From NCBI RefSeq assembly GCF_001514265.1, contig NZ_KQ948994.1, positions 248,001 to 312,000 on the forward strand: DNA of 64,000 bases. The letters are read 5' to 3'. The number at the start of each line of letters is the position of its first letter. Positions within the stretch are counted from its first letter, which is position 1. This document shows, in pieces, positions 7,469 through 14,969 of this stretch. The position numbers were made by a program, and so were the translations under genes. This DNA is from Streptomyces resistomycificus (GTDB taxonomy: Bacteria; Actinomycetota; Actinomycetes; Streptomycetales; Streptomycetaceae). The notes below the pieces were generated by a model. The model ran no database searches. It saw nothing but the letters and a program-made list of their open reading frames with translations, and was not told the origin of the DNA.

Positions 7469-8821
7469 ATGGGAAGCAACCCCCGGACCGTCTCAGCACC
7501 GATGATCATCGAGGACTGGGACCAGCTCACCTTCCGGGTCAACCGAGAGGCCTACCGCAGCGCGGAGGTCTTCACCCGGGAACGCGGCTGGGTGTGGATG
7601 CACACCTGGCTCTACCTCGGGCACGAGACCGAGATCCCCAACCCCAACGACTTCAAGGTCCGCACCCTCGGCGGTCGGCCACTGATCTTCTGCCGGGACA
7701 GCGCCGGCGAGGTGCACGCGTTCCTGAATTCCTGTCCGCACCGCGGCACCGTGCTGTGCCGTGAGAGTGAGGGCTCGACCAGGCTCTTCCAGTGCTTCTA
7801 CCACGCCTGGACGTTCCGCAACAACGGCGAGGTCGCCGCGATCCCCGACGCCGGGGCCTACGAGTCGAGCGACCAGTTCCGGGAGTCGATGGGGCTGCGC
7901 GGCGTGCCGCGCCTGGAGATCCACGAAGGATTCGTCTTCGTCTCCTTCGACCCCGACGTGCCGCCGCTGCTCGACTACCTCGGCGACGCGGCCGACTACA
8001 TGACCATGATCCAGGAGCAGCACCTCGGCGGCATGACCACGCTGCCCGGCACGCAGCTCTACAGCGTGCGCGGCAACTGGAAACTCGCCGTCGAGAACGC
8101 CATGGACGGGTACCACTTCGCGCCGACGCACAACACGTTCGTGGGCTACCTGCGGGAGAGCGGCTACGCCGTCACCGACGACGACCAGTACGCCTACAAC
8201 CTCGGCAACGGCCACGGGCTACTGGTCCTGACCGGCCACGGCGGGCGGATCAGCATGGTCTGGGAGCCGCGCTTCGGCGAGGACGAGCGAGTGCGCACCG
8301 AGCAGCACCGAGCGGAGATGACACAGCGGCTGGGGGAGAAACGCGCCCGGTTCGTGGCCGACGAGAGCCACATCCTGTTCGTGTTCCCGAATCTGCTGCT
8401 GTTCGACATCGAGGGCCTGTCCATCCGGCAGCTGGAGCCGGTGGCGCCCGACCAGACCGATGTGCGTGCCTGGCAGCTGGTCCCGCGCGAGGAGGACCCG
8501 GACACGCGCGCCCTGCGCATGAAGACGGTCGTCAGCTTCGTCGGCCCGGGCGGCCTCGCCACGCCGGACGACATCGAGGCGTACGAGGCGGTCCAACGCG
8601 GCATCCAGGCCACGGCGGGCGCCGGCGCACCCGAGCTGGACTACAGCGACATGTCCCGCGGCATGGCCGACGAGGCCAAGGGTGTGCAGGGCAGATCGAT
8701 CGACGAGGGCGCGATGCGGGGCTTCTGGCGGCAATGGGTGGAAGCCACGGGGCTCGACGACGGCCTCCAGATCCAGGGCGAGCGACCGGCGGCCTTCGTG
8801 ACGGGGAGGGACGTGCGATGA
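7469..8821 (+). CDS. Rieske ring-hydroxylating oxygenase, alpha (catalytic) subunit
   Basis: A 450-residue oxygenase large subunit. The Rieske 2Fe-2S motif C89-P-H91 and C109-F-Y-H112 has 17 residues between H91 and C109, the canonical spacing. The mononuclear iron site is NAMDGYHFAPTH, with H216 and H221 as ligands and D213 as the probable electron bridge. The reaction is dioxygenation or mono-oxygenation of an aromatic ring, with electrons from the divergent ferredoxin and reductase. The ATG at 7469 follows GAGAGG by ten bases; a longer in-frame version would overlap the operator. It starts a six-gene operon, and the beta-subunit start overlaps its stop (ATGA). Confidence 0.92.
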   Translation: MGSNPRTVSAPMIIEDWDQLTFRVNREAYRSAEVFTRERGWVWMHTWLYLGHETEIPNPNDFKVRTLGGRPLIFCRDSAGEVHAFLNSCPHRGTVLCRESEGSTRLFQCFYHAWTFRNNGEVAAIPDAGAYESSDQFRESMGLRGVPRLEIHEGFVFVSFDPDVPPLLDYLGDAADYMTMIQEQHLGGMTTLPGTQLYSVRGNWKLAVENAMDGYHFAPTHNTFVGYLRESGYAVTDDDQYAYNLGNGHGLLVLTGHGGRISMVWEPRFGEDERVRTEQHRAEMTQRLGEKRARFVADESHILFVFPNLLLFDIEGLSIRQLEPVAPDQTDVRAWQLVPREEDPDTRALRMKTVVSFVGPGGLATPDDIEAYEAVQRGIQATAGAGAPELDYSDMSRGMADEAKGVQGRSIDEGAMRGFWRQWVEATGLDDGLQIQGERPAAFVTGRDVR

Positions 8822-9342
8822 CGACGATCGGCAACCGCGCCTCGGTGCAGTGTGCGGGACGCACCGTCACCCGGCCGGAGGTGGAGGACTTCCTCTACAC
8901 CGAGGCGGACATCCTCGATCACTGGGACTACGACGGCTGGCTGGCCCTCTTCGAGCCCGGCGCCCGCTACGAGATCCCGACCACCGACCACCGCCCCGGC
9001 TGGTCCCCGCACGAGACCGGATCGTTCGTCGACGACGACTGGGACCTGCTGAACGCGCGGGTCAAACGCCTGAAGTCCCGCAAGGCGCACGCCGAGAACC
9101 CGCACTCGCGCACGCACCGGCTGGTGTCCAACGTGCGGCTGTCCGCGCACACGGAGGACTCCTTCCGGGTGGCGGCGTCCTTCGTGGTGCACCGCGCCCG
9201 CGACGGGCGCTTCGACGCCTACGTCGGGTGGTACGACCACCTGCTGGTGCCGGCCGAGGACGGACTCCGCTTCCGGCTGCGGCGCTCGGTCCTCGGCCAC
9301 GAGTCGCTCGCGGCGGGCGCCCGACTCAGCTTCATCCTCTAG
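8818..9342 (+). CDS. Ring-hydroxylating oxygenase, beta (small) subunit
   Basis: A 174-residue protein of the NTF2-like small-subunit family. Typical pieces are VEDFLYTEADILDHWDYDGW near residue 22, FEPGARYEIPTT near 46, a long run with HSRTHRLVSNVR near 97, and the C-terminal strand GLRFRLRRSVLGHE. It has no cofactor and builds the hexameric alpha3-beta3 oxygenase with the preceding protein, often shaping the substrate pocket. Four-base overlap with alpha gives translational coupling and balanced subunits. Confidence 0.88.
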   Translation: MTTIGNRASVQCAGRTVTRPEVEDFLYTEADILDHWDYDGWLALFEPGARYEIPTTDHRPGWSPHETGSFVDDDWDLLNARVKRLKSRKAHAENPHSRTHRLVSNVRLSAHTEDSFRVAASFVVHRARDGRFDAYVGWYDHLLVPAEDGLRFRLRRSVLGHESLAAGARLSFIL

Positions 9343-9364
9343 TCGGCGGCGGAAGGTGACCCCG

Positions 9365-10576
9365 ATGATCCGACACACCCTGTCCTTCCGTTTCGCCGAC
9401 GGAGTCGACCAGGCCACACGCGAGTCCGTGCTGGCCGAGCTGCGTACGTTCCCCGACCGGTACCCCGCCATGCGCGGCTTCGTCCTCGGCGAGAACGTCT
9501 CCACCCGCGACCAGACCTTCACCCACACCATGGCCGTCGACTTCGACAGCCAGGACGATCTGCTGGCCTATCTGGGCAGCGAGTCCCACGAGAGCTTCGT
9601 GCGCACCCGCTGGCGCCCGGTCATCGACCGGCAGGCCATCACCTCGTTCGAGTACACCGAGCGTCTGTCGCTCGCTGCAGGAAGGACATCCCCCGTGAGC
9701 ACACGCCCGCACGGGCCGTACGGCATGGAGTACGCCCGGATCGAGGTTCCGGACATGCAGGCCGCGATCGACTTCCTGCAGTACCACGTCGGGCTGCAAC
9801 TGGAGCAGCGCACCGACGAGTACGCCTACCTGCGTGCCGACATCGAGCACCACGCGATCGAGCTGATCAACGCGCCCGAGCGTACCGACGGGTGGACGAC
9901 GGCCGTCGGCTACAGCGTGGAGAGCGAGGACGTACTCGAGCAGCTGCGCAAGAGCGTCGCCGACGCCGGCCTCGAGATTCTGGACCTCCAGGAGCGGCAG
10001 CAGGCGCTGTGCGACAACGGCTTCGCGGTGAAGGACCCCAACGGCCTCATCGTCGAGCTGTTCACCGAGTTCCAGGAGTACGCCGAGCCGCCGCACATCG
10101 AGATCCGGCCGCTGGACCTCGTGCACCCCTTCATCGCCACCGTGAAGTACGACGAGTCGCTGGACTTCTACCAGAGGGTCCTGAAGTTCCTGCCCTCGGA
10201 CTACGTCGTCGGCTCCACCACGTTTCTCCGCGGCGAGGACCGCTACCACCACAGCCTCGCGATCCAGAAGAACACCGAGCACTACGTCGCGCACCTGTGC
10301 TTCGCGATGAAGAGCCTCGACCACGTCATGCGGATGCGCGCCCGCGCGCTGTACAAGGGTGCGCCGATCGCCTCCGACATCGTCAACCACTCGGCGTCGA
10401 CGTCGATCGCGTTCTACATGCACGACACGCGCTTCGGCCCGCGCTACGAGCTGTGCGACCGGCATCGGGTGTTCACGCCGGAGGAGCACGAGACGCACCG
10501 GCCCCGCAGGATGCCGGCCGACCCGCGCAACATCGACGTGTGGCGCCCGGCGTCCGACGACTGGGGACGTTTTTGA
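9365..10576 (+). CDS. Dabb-domain / two-domain VOC (extradiol-dioxygenase-like) fusion
   Basis: A 403-residue protein in two parts. Residues 1-105 form a stress-responsive A/B-barrel (Dabb) domain (MIRHTLSFRFADGVDQ, FVLGENVS, FDSQDDLLAYL, THE-like SHESFV). Residues about 112-403 are a two-module VOC protein (YGMEYARIEVPDMQAAIDFL, VKDPNGLIVELFTEF, then HPFIATVKYDESLDFYQRV, HLCFAMKSLDHVMRM, RYELCDRHRVF) resembling 2,3-dihydroxybiphenyl-type dioxygenases, which cut catechols next to the hydroxyls. Between the parts lies GGAAGG followed seven bases later by an in-frame GTG (9695), exactly a second gene start. Both a fused and a separate VOC product could be made. Residues typical of Fe(II) ligands are not obvious, so the activity is uncertain. 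Confidence 0.75.
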   Translation: MIRHTLSFRFADGVDQATRESVLAELRTFPDRYPAMRGFVLGENVSTRDQTFTHTMAVDFDSQDDLLAYLGSESHESFVRTRWRPVIDRQAITSFEYTERLSLAAGRTSPVSTRPHGPYGMEYARIEVPDMQAAIDFLQYHVGLQLEQRTDEYAYLRADIEHHAIELINAPERTDGWTTAVGYSVESEDVLEQLRKSVADAGLEILDLQERQQALCDNGFAVKDPNGLIVELFTEFQEYAEPPHIEIRPLDLVHPFIATVKYDESLDFYQRVLKFLPSDYVVGSTTFLRGEDRYHHSLAIQKNTEHYVAHLCFAMKSLDHVMRMRARALYKGAPIASDIVNHSASTSIAFYMHDTRFGPRYELCDRHRVFTPEEHETHRPRRMPADPRNIDVWRPASDDWGRF

Positions 10577-11736
10577 GACAGCAGCTGCTTGACGTCCTGC
10601 ACCTGCTCGACGAGACCCCTTCCCCGCGGGGCGGGGAGCGGGCGGCGGCCCACCGGTTGCGCGCTTGGTGCGCGGACCGGTGGCCGCGGGTCGAGTGGGA
10701 GGTGCTGGAGCACGGCCCGGCGGGCGGCAGTCTGATCGCCGCACACGGGGCCGGGCCGCTGCTGTACTCCCACCTCGACACGTCGCTTGACGACGGTGAC
10801 GCGCCCAACCGGCTCGTCACCGGCGACCCCGCGCCGGTCGGTCCGCTCACCGTGGACGACGACGTGGTGACCGGCTTCGGTCTCGGCGTCGCCCGCGGCC
10901 CGGCGGCCGCCGCGCTGGTCGCCTTCGCCGAGGCGGGAGCCGGGCGGCTGCTGCTCGCCGGCTCAGGAACGCACCGCCGCTCCAGCCACGTCACCGGCCT
11001 GGAGGCCTATGCCGACGCGTACCCGCTGCCGCGGTCGGCGATCGTGGCCAAGTGCGGTCCGCCCACGTTGCTGTGGCACGAGCCGGGCGCGTTCTACCTG
11101 ACCGTCCGGGTGACCGGTCGTTCCGGGGCCGCGATGGTGGCGGAGTCCGCCACGCCGACCGGGGGAGTGGTCGCCCAGGCCGGCGTCGTGCTGGCGGAGT
11201 TGGCCCGCTGGCGCACGGACTACCTGGCCTCCGACCCGCGGGTGGGGCAGACCGGGCGGGCGTGCGGCATCGGCGCGATCAGCGGGGGATGGCCGGACAA
11301 GCCGGATCTGCTGCCGGCCCAGCTGCGGATCGATCTGTACGTCGTCGCCGGTGACCGGGTGGAGCCGGCCGCGCTGGCGGCCGAGCTGGCCGGCCGGCTG
11401 CGGGCGCGGTGCGCGGAGTCGGCGCTGCGGGACTGCGCGGTCGACGTGGAGGCCGAGCCGGTCGCGACAGCCGCGGCCACGTCGGCCCACGCCCCGGTGG
11501 TGACAACCGCCCGGGCGGCCTGGCGCCACCAGTTCGGCGCGCAGCCCCCGCCGATCACCGGCTGGACGGGATCCACCGACGGCGTCGCACTGCGCGCCCG
11601 AGGCGTCGACACCGTGCGCCTCGGCCCGCAGGCGAGGCCGGCCGCCGACGATCCGCGCCGCGACGAACTGTCGCTGGCGCAGCTGACGGCCTACGCGGGC
11701 ATCTACCGCAGGCTGTTGAGCGACCTGCCGGCGTAG
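10573..11736 (+). CDS. M20-peptidase-like protein with altered metal site
   Basis: A 387-residue protein with the architecture of M20/acetylornithine-deacetylase hydrolases. LLYSHLDTSLDDG near residue 59 corresponds to the first H-x-D motif. FGLGVARGPAAAALVAF near 98 occupies the place of GxGxxDMKGG but lacks the Asp. The usual Glu-Glu catalytic pair is replaced by GSGTHRRSS. The lid-like middle domain (FYLTVRVTGRSGAAMVAESAT) is retained. TTG at 10573 overlaps the TGA of the previous gene (TTGA) with GGGGA just upstream; no better start is available. It is fourth in the oxygenase operon. It may be a non-catalytic paralogue or use another mechanism. Confidence 0.65.
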   Translation: MRQQLLDVLHLLDETPSPRGGERAAAHRLRAWCADRWPRVEWEVLEHGPAGGSLIAAHGAGPLLYSHLDTSLDDGDAPNRLVTGDPAPVGPLTVDDDVVTGFGLGVARGPAAAALVAFAEAGAGRLLLAGSGTHRRSSHVTGLEAYADAYPLPRSAIVAKCGPPTLLWHEPGAFYLTVRVTGRSGAAMVAESATPTGGVVAQAGVVLAELARWRTDYLASDPRVGQTGRACGIGAISGGWPDKPDLLPAQLRIDLYVVAGDRVEPAALAAELAGRLRARCAESALRDCAVDVEAEPVATAAATSAHAPVVTTARAAWRHQFGAQPPPITGWTGSTDGVALRARGVDTVRLGPQARPAADDPRRDELSLAQLTAYAGIYRRLLSDLPA

Positions 11737-11849
11737 CGCCGCAGATCCCGGTGCCGCCCGTGCCGCCCGTGCCGAGCGCGGCCGGGCGCGCACCGCAGTG
11801 ACTCCGGTTCCGGTTCCGGCTCCGGGGCCACCCTTCAGACGAACCAATC

Positions 11850-11866
11850 CGAACTCGTCGAGTTCG
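11850..11866. promoter_or_regulatory. 17-bp perfect dyad upstream of the CoA-transferase genes
   Basis: CGAACTCG-T-CGAGTTCG is a perfect inverted repeat centred on one base, 44 bp before the start of the CoA-transferase alpha gene and in the only sizeable gap (174 bp) inside this operon. Its arms are too close for a good terminator loop, so a protein-binding site is more likely. Nothing else in the gap was recognised. Confidence 0.4.
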
Positions 11867-11910
11867 ATCAGCGCAGGACGCATGCGCCCTGCAGAAAAGT
11901 GGGCAGGCGA

Positions 11911-12681
11911 ATGGACAAGGTGGTCGCCTCCGCGGCCGACGCGGTCGCGGACGTCCCCGACGGGGCGTCCCTCGCTGTCGGCGGCTTCGGGCTCAGCGGA
12001 GTTCCGGGGGCCCTGATCCAGGCCCTGCACGAAGCCCGCGTCACAGGGCTCGACGTCGTCTCCAACAACTGCGGGGCGATGGAAGCCGGCCTCGCCGTGC
12101 TGCTCGCCGCGGGCCGGATATCCCGGGTCACCGGCAGCTATATCGGCGGCAACAAGGAGTTCGCCCGCCAGTACCTGGGCGGCGAGATCGAGCTGGAGCT
12201 GATCCCGCAGGGAACCCTCGCCGAGAGGCTGCGTGCGGGAGGCTGCGGCATCCCGGCCTTCTACACGCCGGCCGGGGTGGGCACCCAGGTCGCCGACGGC
12301 GGCCTGCCCTGGCGCTACGACGGCCAGGGCGGCGTCGCGGTCGCCTCACCGGCCAAGGAGGTCCGTGAGTTCGACGGCGCCGCGTACGTCCTGGAGCGCG
12401 GGATCACCACCGACTTCGCCCTGGTGCGCGCGGCGAGGGGCGACCGGCACGGAAACCTCGTGTTCAACAAGTCCGCGCGCAACTTCAACCCCCTCGCCGC
12501 CATGGCGGGCCGCATCACGATCGCGGAGGTGGAGGAGCTGGTGGAACCGGGCGCGATCGACCCCGACCAAGTCCACCTGCCGGGCATCTTCGTCCAGCGG
12601 GTGGTCGCCCTCAGCCCTGAGCAGGCCGCCGACAAGAAGATCGAGAACGTCACGGTGACGTCTGGGGAGGTGCGGGCCTGA
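11911..12681 (+). CDS. 3-oxoacid CoA-transferase, subunit A
   Basis: A 256-residue family I CoA-transferase alpha subunit. Visible hallmarks are DGASLAVGGFGLSGVPGALIQAL near residue 20 (the CoA-binding glycine loop), SNNCGAMEAGLAVLL near 53, GSYIGGNKEF near 77 and the long ITTDFALVRA stretch near 170. Such enzymes move CoA from succinyl-CoA to a 3-oxo acid such as acetoacetate or 3-oxoadipate, which fits the end of an aromatic degradation pathway. The ATG was chosen over an upstream in-frame GTG, which has no better ribosome site. The B gene start overlaps the stop by one base. Confidence 0.88.
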   Translation: MDKVVASAADAVADVPDGASLAVGGFGLSGVPGALIQALHEARVTGLDVVSNNCGAMEAGLAVLLAAGRISRVTGSYIGGNKEFARQYLGGEIELELIPQGTLAERLRAGGCGIPAFYTPAGVGTQVADGGLPWRYDGQGGVAVASPAKEVREFDGAAYVLERGITTDFALVRAARGDRHGNLVFNKSARNFNPLAAMAGRITIAEVEELVEPGAIDPDQVHLPGIFVQRVVALSPEQAADKKIENVTVTSGEVRA

Positions 12682-13319
12682 TGGCTTGGACACGCGATGA
12701 GATGGCCGCCCGCGCGGCCCGTGAACTGCGCGACGGTGAGTACGTCAACCTCGGCATCGGGCTGCCGACACTGATCCCCAATCATCTGCCCGAAGGTGTC
12801 CACGTCGTACTGGAGTCGGAGAACGGCATCCTCGGCACCGGCCGCTTCCCGTACGAGGACGAGGTCGACCCGGACCTGATCAACGCGGGCAAGGAGACCG
12901 TCACCGTCCTGCCGGGCGCGGCTTTCTTCGACTCCGCCCTGTCGTTCGGCATGATCCGCGGCGGCCACATCGACGCAGCCGTGCTCGGCGCCATGCAGGT
13001 CTCCGCGAGGGGCGACCTCGCCAACTGGGCGATCCCCGGGAAAATGGTGACCGGTATCGGCGGAGCCATGGACCTCGTGCACGGCGCCCGTCGGGTGATC
13101 GTCACCATGACCCACACCGCCAAGGACGGCACGCCGAAGATCGTGGAGCAGTGCGACCTGCCACTCACCGGAAAGGGCTGCGTGGAGCGGATCATCACCG
13201 ACCTCGGGGTCCTGGACGTCACGGACGACGGCCTGCTCCTCGTCGAGACCGCCCCCGGTGTCACCGCCGCGGAGATCACCGCCAGGACGGCGGCGAAGGT
13301 CCTCATCCCCGAAACGTGA
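12681..13319 (+). CDS. 3-oxoacid CoA-transferase, subunit B
   Basis: A 212-residue beta subunit. VNLGIGLPTLIPNHLPEG begins at residue 22 and is followed by LESENGILG, where E47 of the SENG motif is the catalytic glutamate that forms the enzyme-CoA thioester. GGHIDAAVLGAMQVS and GAMDLVHGARRVIVTM are also typical. With the A subunit it makes the active heteromer. It is the last gene of the oxygenase operon and is followed by two terminator hairpins. The exact 3-oxo acid (acetoacetate or 3-oxoadipate) cannot be decided from sequence. Confidence 0.9.
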   Translation: MAWTRDEMAARAARELRDGEYVNLGIGLPTLIPNHLPEGVHVVLESENGILGTGRFPYEDEVDPDLINAGKETVTVLPGAAFFDSALSFGMIRGGHIDAAVLGAMQVSARGDLANWAIPGKMVTGIGGAMDLVHGARRVIVTMTHTAKDGTPKIVEQCDLPLTGKGCVERIITDLGVLDVTDDGLLLVETAPGVTAAEITARTAAKVLIPET

Positions 13320-13350
13320 ACCAGGCCGACACCAAGGCCAACAGCGCGTC

Positions 13351-13372
13351 GGCGTCACCGCACGGTGACGCC
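13351..13372 (+). terminator. Terminator hairpin after CoA-transferase B
   Basis: Ten-base arms GGCGTCACCG (13351-13360) and CGGTGACGCC (13363-13372) lie 31 bp after the stop and are followed by GGCTTTCGGCTTT. Confidence 0.7.
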
Positions 13373-13460
13373 GGCTTTCGGCTTTCCGGTGATGCCCCGC
13401 GACGGCACCTGATCCAGTGATCCGATGTGCCCGGTGCCGCGCGCAAGGAGGACGTCAGAC

Positions 13461-13498
13461 AACCGCCGCAGCCCGGTGTCTTCATGGCTGCGGCGGTT
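13461..13498. terminator. Bidirectional terminator between convergent operons
   Basis: A perfect 13-bp stem AACCGCCGCAGCC (13461-13473) with 13486-13498 and a 12-base loop lies between the CoA-transferase genes and the convergent TauD-like gene; it can serve both. Confidence 0.8.
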
Positions 13499-13542
13499 GC
13501 GAGAGTTCTTTCCCTGCCGGCTGTCACCCAGAGGGTGCGGCG

Positions 13543-14616
13543 TCACACCCCCCAGTCGTCGTTGACGGTGACGGCGTCGGCGATGCGGAACCGGCCGCCG
13601 GGCACCAACGGGGTGGTGGGCTCACCCATTTCGACGACGTGCTTGCCGAATTCCGGGGCCAGCGGGCGGCCGACGTCGCGCTTGAGCCACAGCCGCAGCA
13701 GGTGCCGTCGGCGCTCCGGCTCCGTGTGGTCGACGTAGCTGGTACGCGAGTGCAGGGCGGCGTAGTTGAGGAGCCACTGCACATCCCCCGGCTGGAAATC
13801 CATGTCGATCGGCAGGCCAGGCTCCTGCGAGATCTCGTCGAAGAGGGCGATCGCGGCAGCCTGGTCGGGCGTCAGCTGGGGAACGCCGGGGTACTCCTGG
13901 GCGCTGAAGATCATCGAGCTGCCGGCGTAGGTGCTGAAGACGCCGTCGACGTAGCTGATGATCGGTGAGGTGTACGTCAGCTCCGGGGAGTCGGGGTCCT
14001 GGCGCCGCCAGTCCCAGTGGTAGGTGTCGAAGAGCCGCGGCGCGAGGTCCGGCCGACGGCTCAGCATCTCGTTGTAGATCGTGGTGCCGCTGACCAGGCT
14101 CGACGCTCCGCCCTCCTTCGCGCCGCGCAGGCACATGAGGGCGACGACGTCGGAGCTGTCCGAGTGGAACGGCAGCCGGTCCCGCACGCGGGAGGGCAGT
14201 GCGCCCTCGTCGGACAGCGTCTTGTTCGACGTGGCGATCACGTGGTCGAGCAGGTCGCCCCTCTGGTTCTGCCCGATCGGCTGGCCGAGGTGAAGGCCCA
14301 TGATGAAGAAGACGGCCGCGGCCATGGCGTCGCCGTACTCCTCGGTGCGCAGTCCACGCACCAGGACGAAGCCCCGGCCGGCGTCCATCTGCCGCGCGCA
14401 CTCGTCGTTGAGAGCCCGGCAGGCCTCGAACGGGTAGTCGGCGGCGGTGACGGTGCGCAGGTCGGGGTCGTCGGCGACGAAGCGCCGTCCCAGGTCCTCC
14501 AGCTCGGTGCGCTCGGCGTCGCTGAGGACGTAGATCCAGGCGGTTGAGTTCGACAGCACGTCGCCGCGCCAGGCGGAGGGCCCGGAAATCTGCTGATGGG
14601 GGGCGGTGGTGGTCAT
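13543..14616 (-). CDS. TauD/TfdA-family Fe(II)/2-oxoglutarate oxygenase
   Basis: A 357-residue oxygenase. GFVLVRGL near residue 82 is the first conserved strand of the family. FHSDSS near 150 carries the His-x-Asp iron ligands. NYAALHSRTSY near 288 carries the distal histidine, followed by RRRHLLRLWL with the arginine that holds 2-oxoglutarate. Family members hydroxylate, cleave ethers or sulfonates, or act in amino-acid and natural-product chemistry. It is transcribed toward the CoA-transferase operon from a promoter bearing the cluster operator, after a 46-codon small gene. The substrate is unknown; an upstream or side reaction on the same compound is likely. Confidence 0.85.
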   Translation of the reverse strand: MTTTAPHQQISGPSAWRGDVLSNSTAWIYVLSDAERTELEDLGRRFVADDPDLRTVTAADYPFEACRALNDECARQMDAGRGFVLVRGLRTEEYGDAMAAAVFFIMGLHLGQPIGQNQRGDLLDHVIATSNKTLSDEGALPSRVRDRLPFHSDSSDVVALMCLRGAKEGGASSLVSGTTIYNEMLSRRPDLAPRLFDTYHWDWRRQDPDSPELTYTSPIISYVDGVFSTYAGSSMIFSAQEYPGVPQLTPDQAAAIALFDEISQEPGLPIDMDFQPGDVQWLLNYAALHSRTSYVDHTEPERRRHLLRLWLKRDVGRPLAPEFGKHVVEMGEPTTPLVPGGRFRIADAVTVNDDWGV

Positions 14617-14722
14617 GGTGATGCACTCCTCGCGAGTGTGGTGGAAAGGCCTGCCGGCGATGACACGGCGGACGGCGAATGGCTCGTTGCGGCGGCGCGG
14701 TGTCGCGCTGCGACGCAGGCGC

Positions 14723-14863
14723 TCAGAAGGGAGTCTGAGGTTCGCCGACAGCCGTGCCGGGGCGCAGTCCTTCCCGGGGCGGGGAGTACCTGAGCGGTTC
14801 GTCGTAGGTCCGGCGGCCAGCGCACGACACGAGCAAGACGCCGATCAGGGCGACTGGCTTCAT
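14723..14863 (-). CDS. Small (46-aa) putative lipoprotein at the head of the TauD operon
   Basis: The reading frame ATG...TGA encodes 46 residues beginning MKPVALIGVLLVSCAGRRTY. A single lysine, a hydrophobic stretch and the lipobox-like L-V-S-C (cysteine at residue 14) suggest a tiny secreted lipoprotein whose mature part is about 33 residues and rich in Pro, Arg and Glu. GAAAGGA lies eleven bases upstream of the ATG. It sits between the operator-bearing promoter and the TauD gene, in the same direction, with a 106-bp gap to that gene. A leader-peptide role is an alternative. The product is not recognised. Confidence 0.5.
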   Translation of the reverse strand: MKPVALIGVLLVSCAGRRTYDEPLRYSPPREGLRPGTAVGEPQTPF

Positions 14864-14893
14864 GCGGGTCCCGTCCTTTCAAGAAGTGTCTCC

Positions 14894-14943
14894 ACCATAG
14901 GGAGGCTCGAAGTGCGAGTCAATGGGCGAGACGGCATCTTGTA
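14894..14943 (-). promoter_or_regulatory. Promoter and IclR-type operator of the TauD operon
   Basis: On the minus strand TTGACT (14917-14922) and TATGGT (14894-14899) are exactly 17 bp apart. The dyad GGCGAGACGGCATCTTGTA (14925-14943; 14 of 18 defined bases) lies directly upstream of the -35 box, a position typical for an activator. Confidence 0.65.
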
Positions 14944-14969
14944 ATGCAGTACGTGTACGAGGGTTGCTC

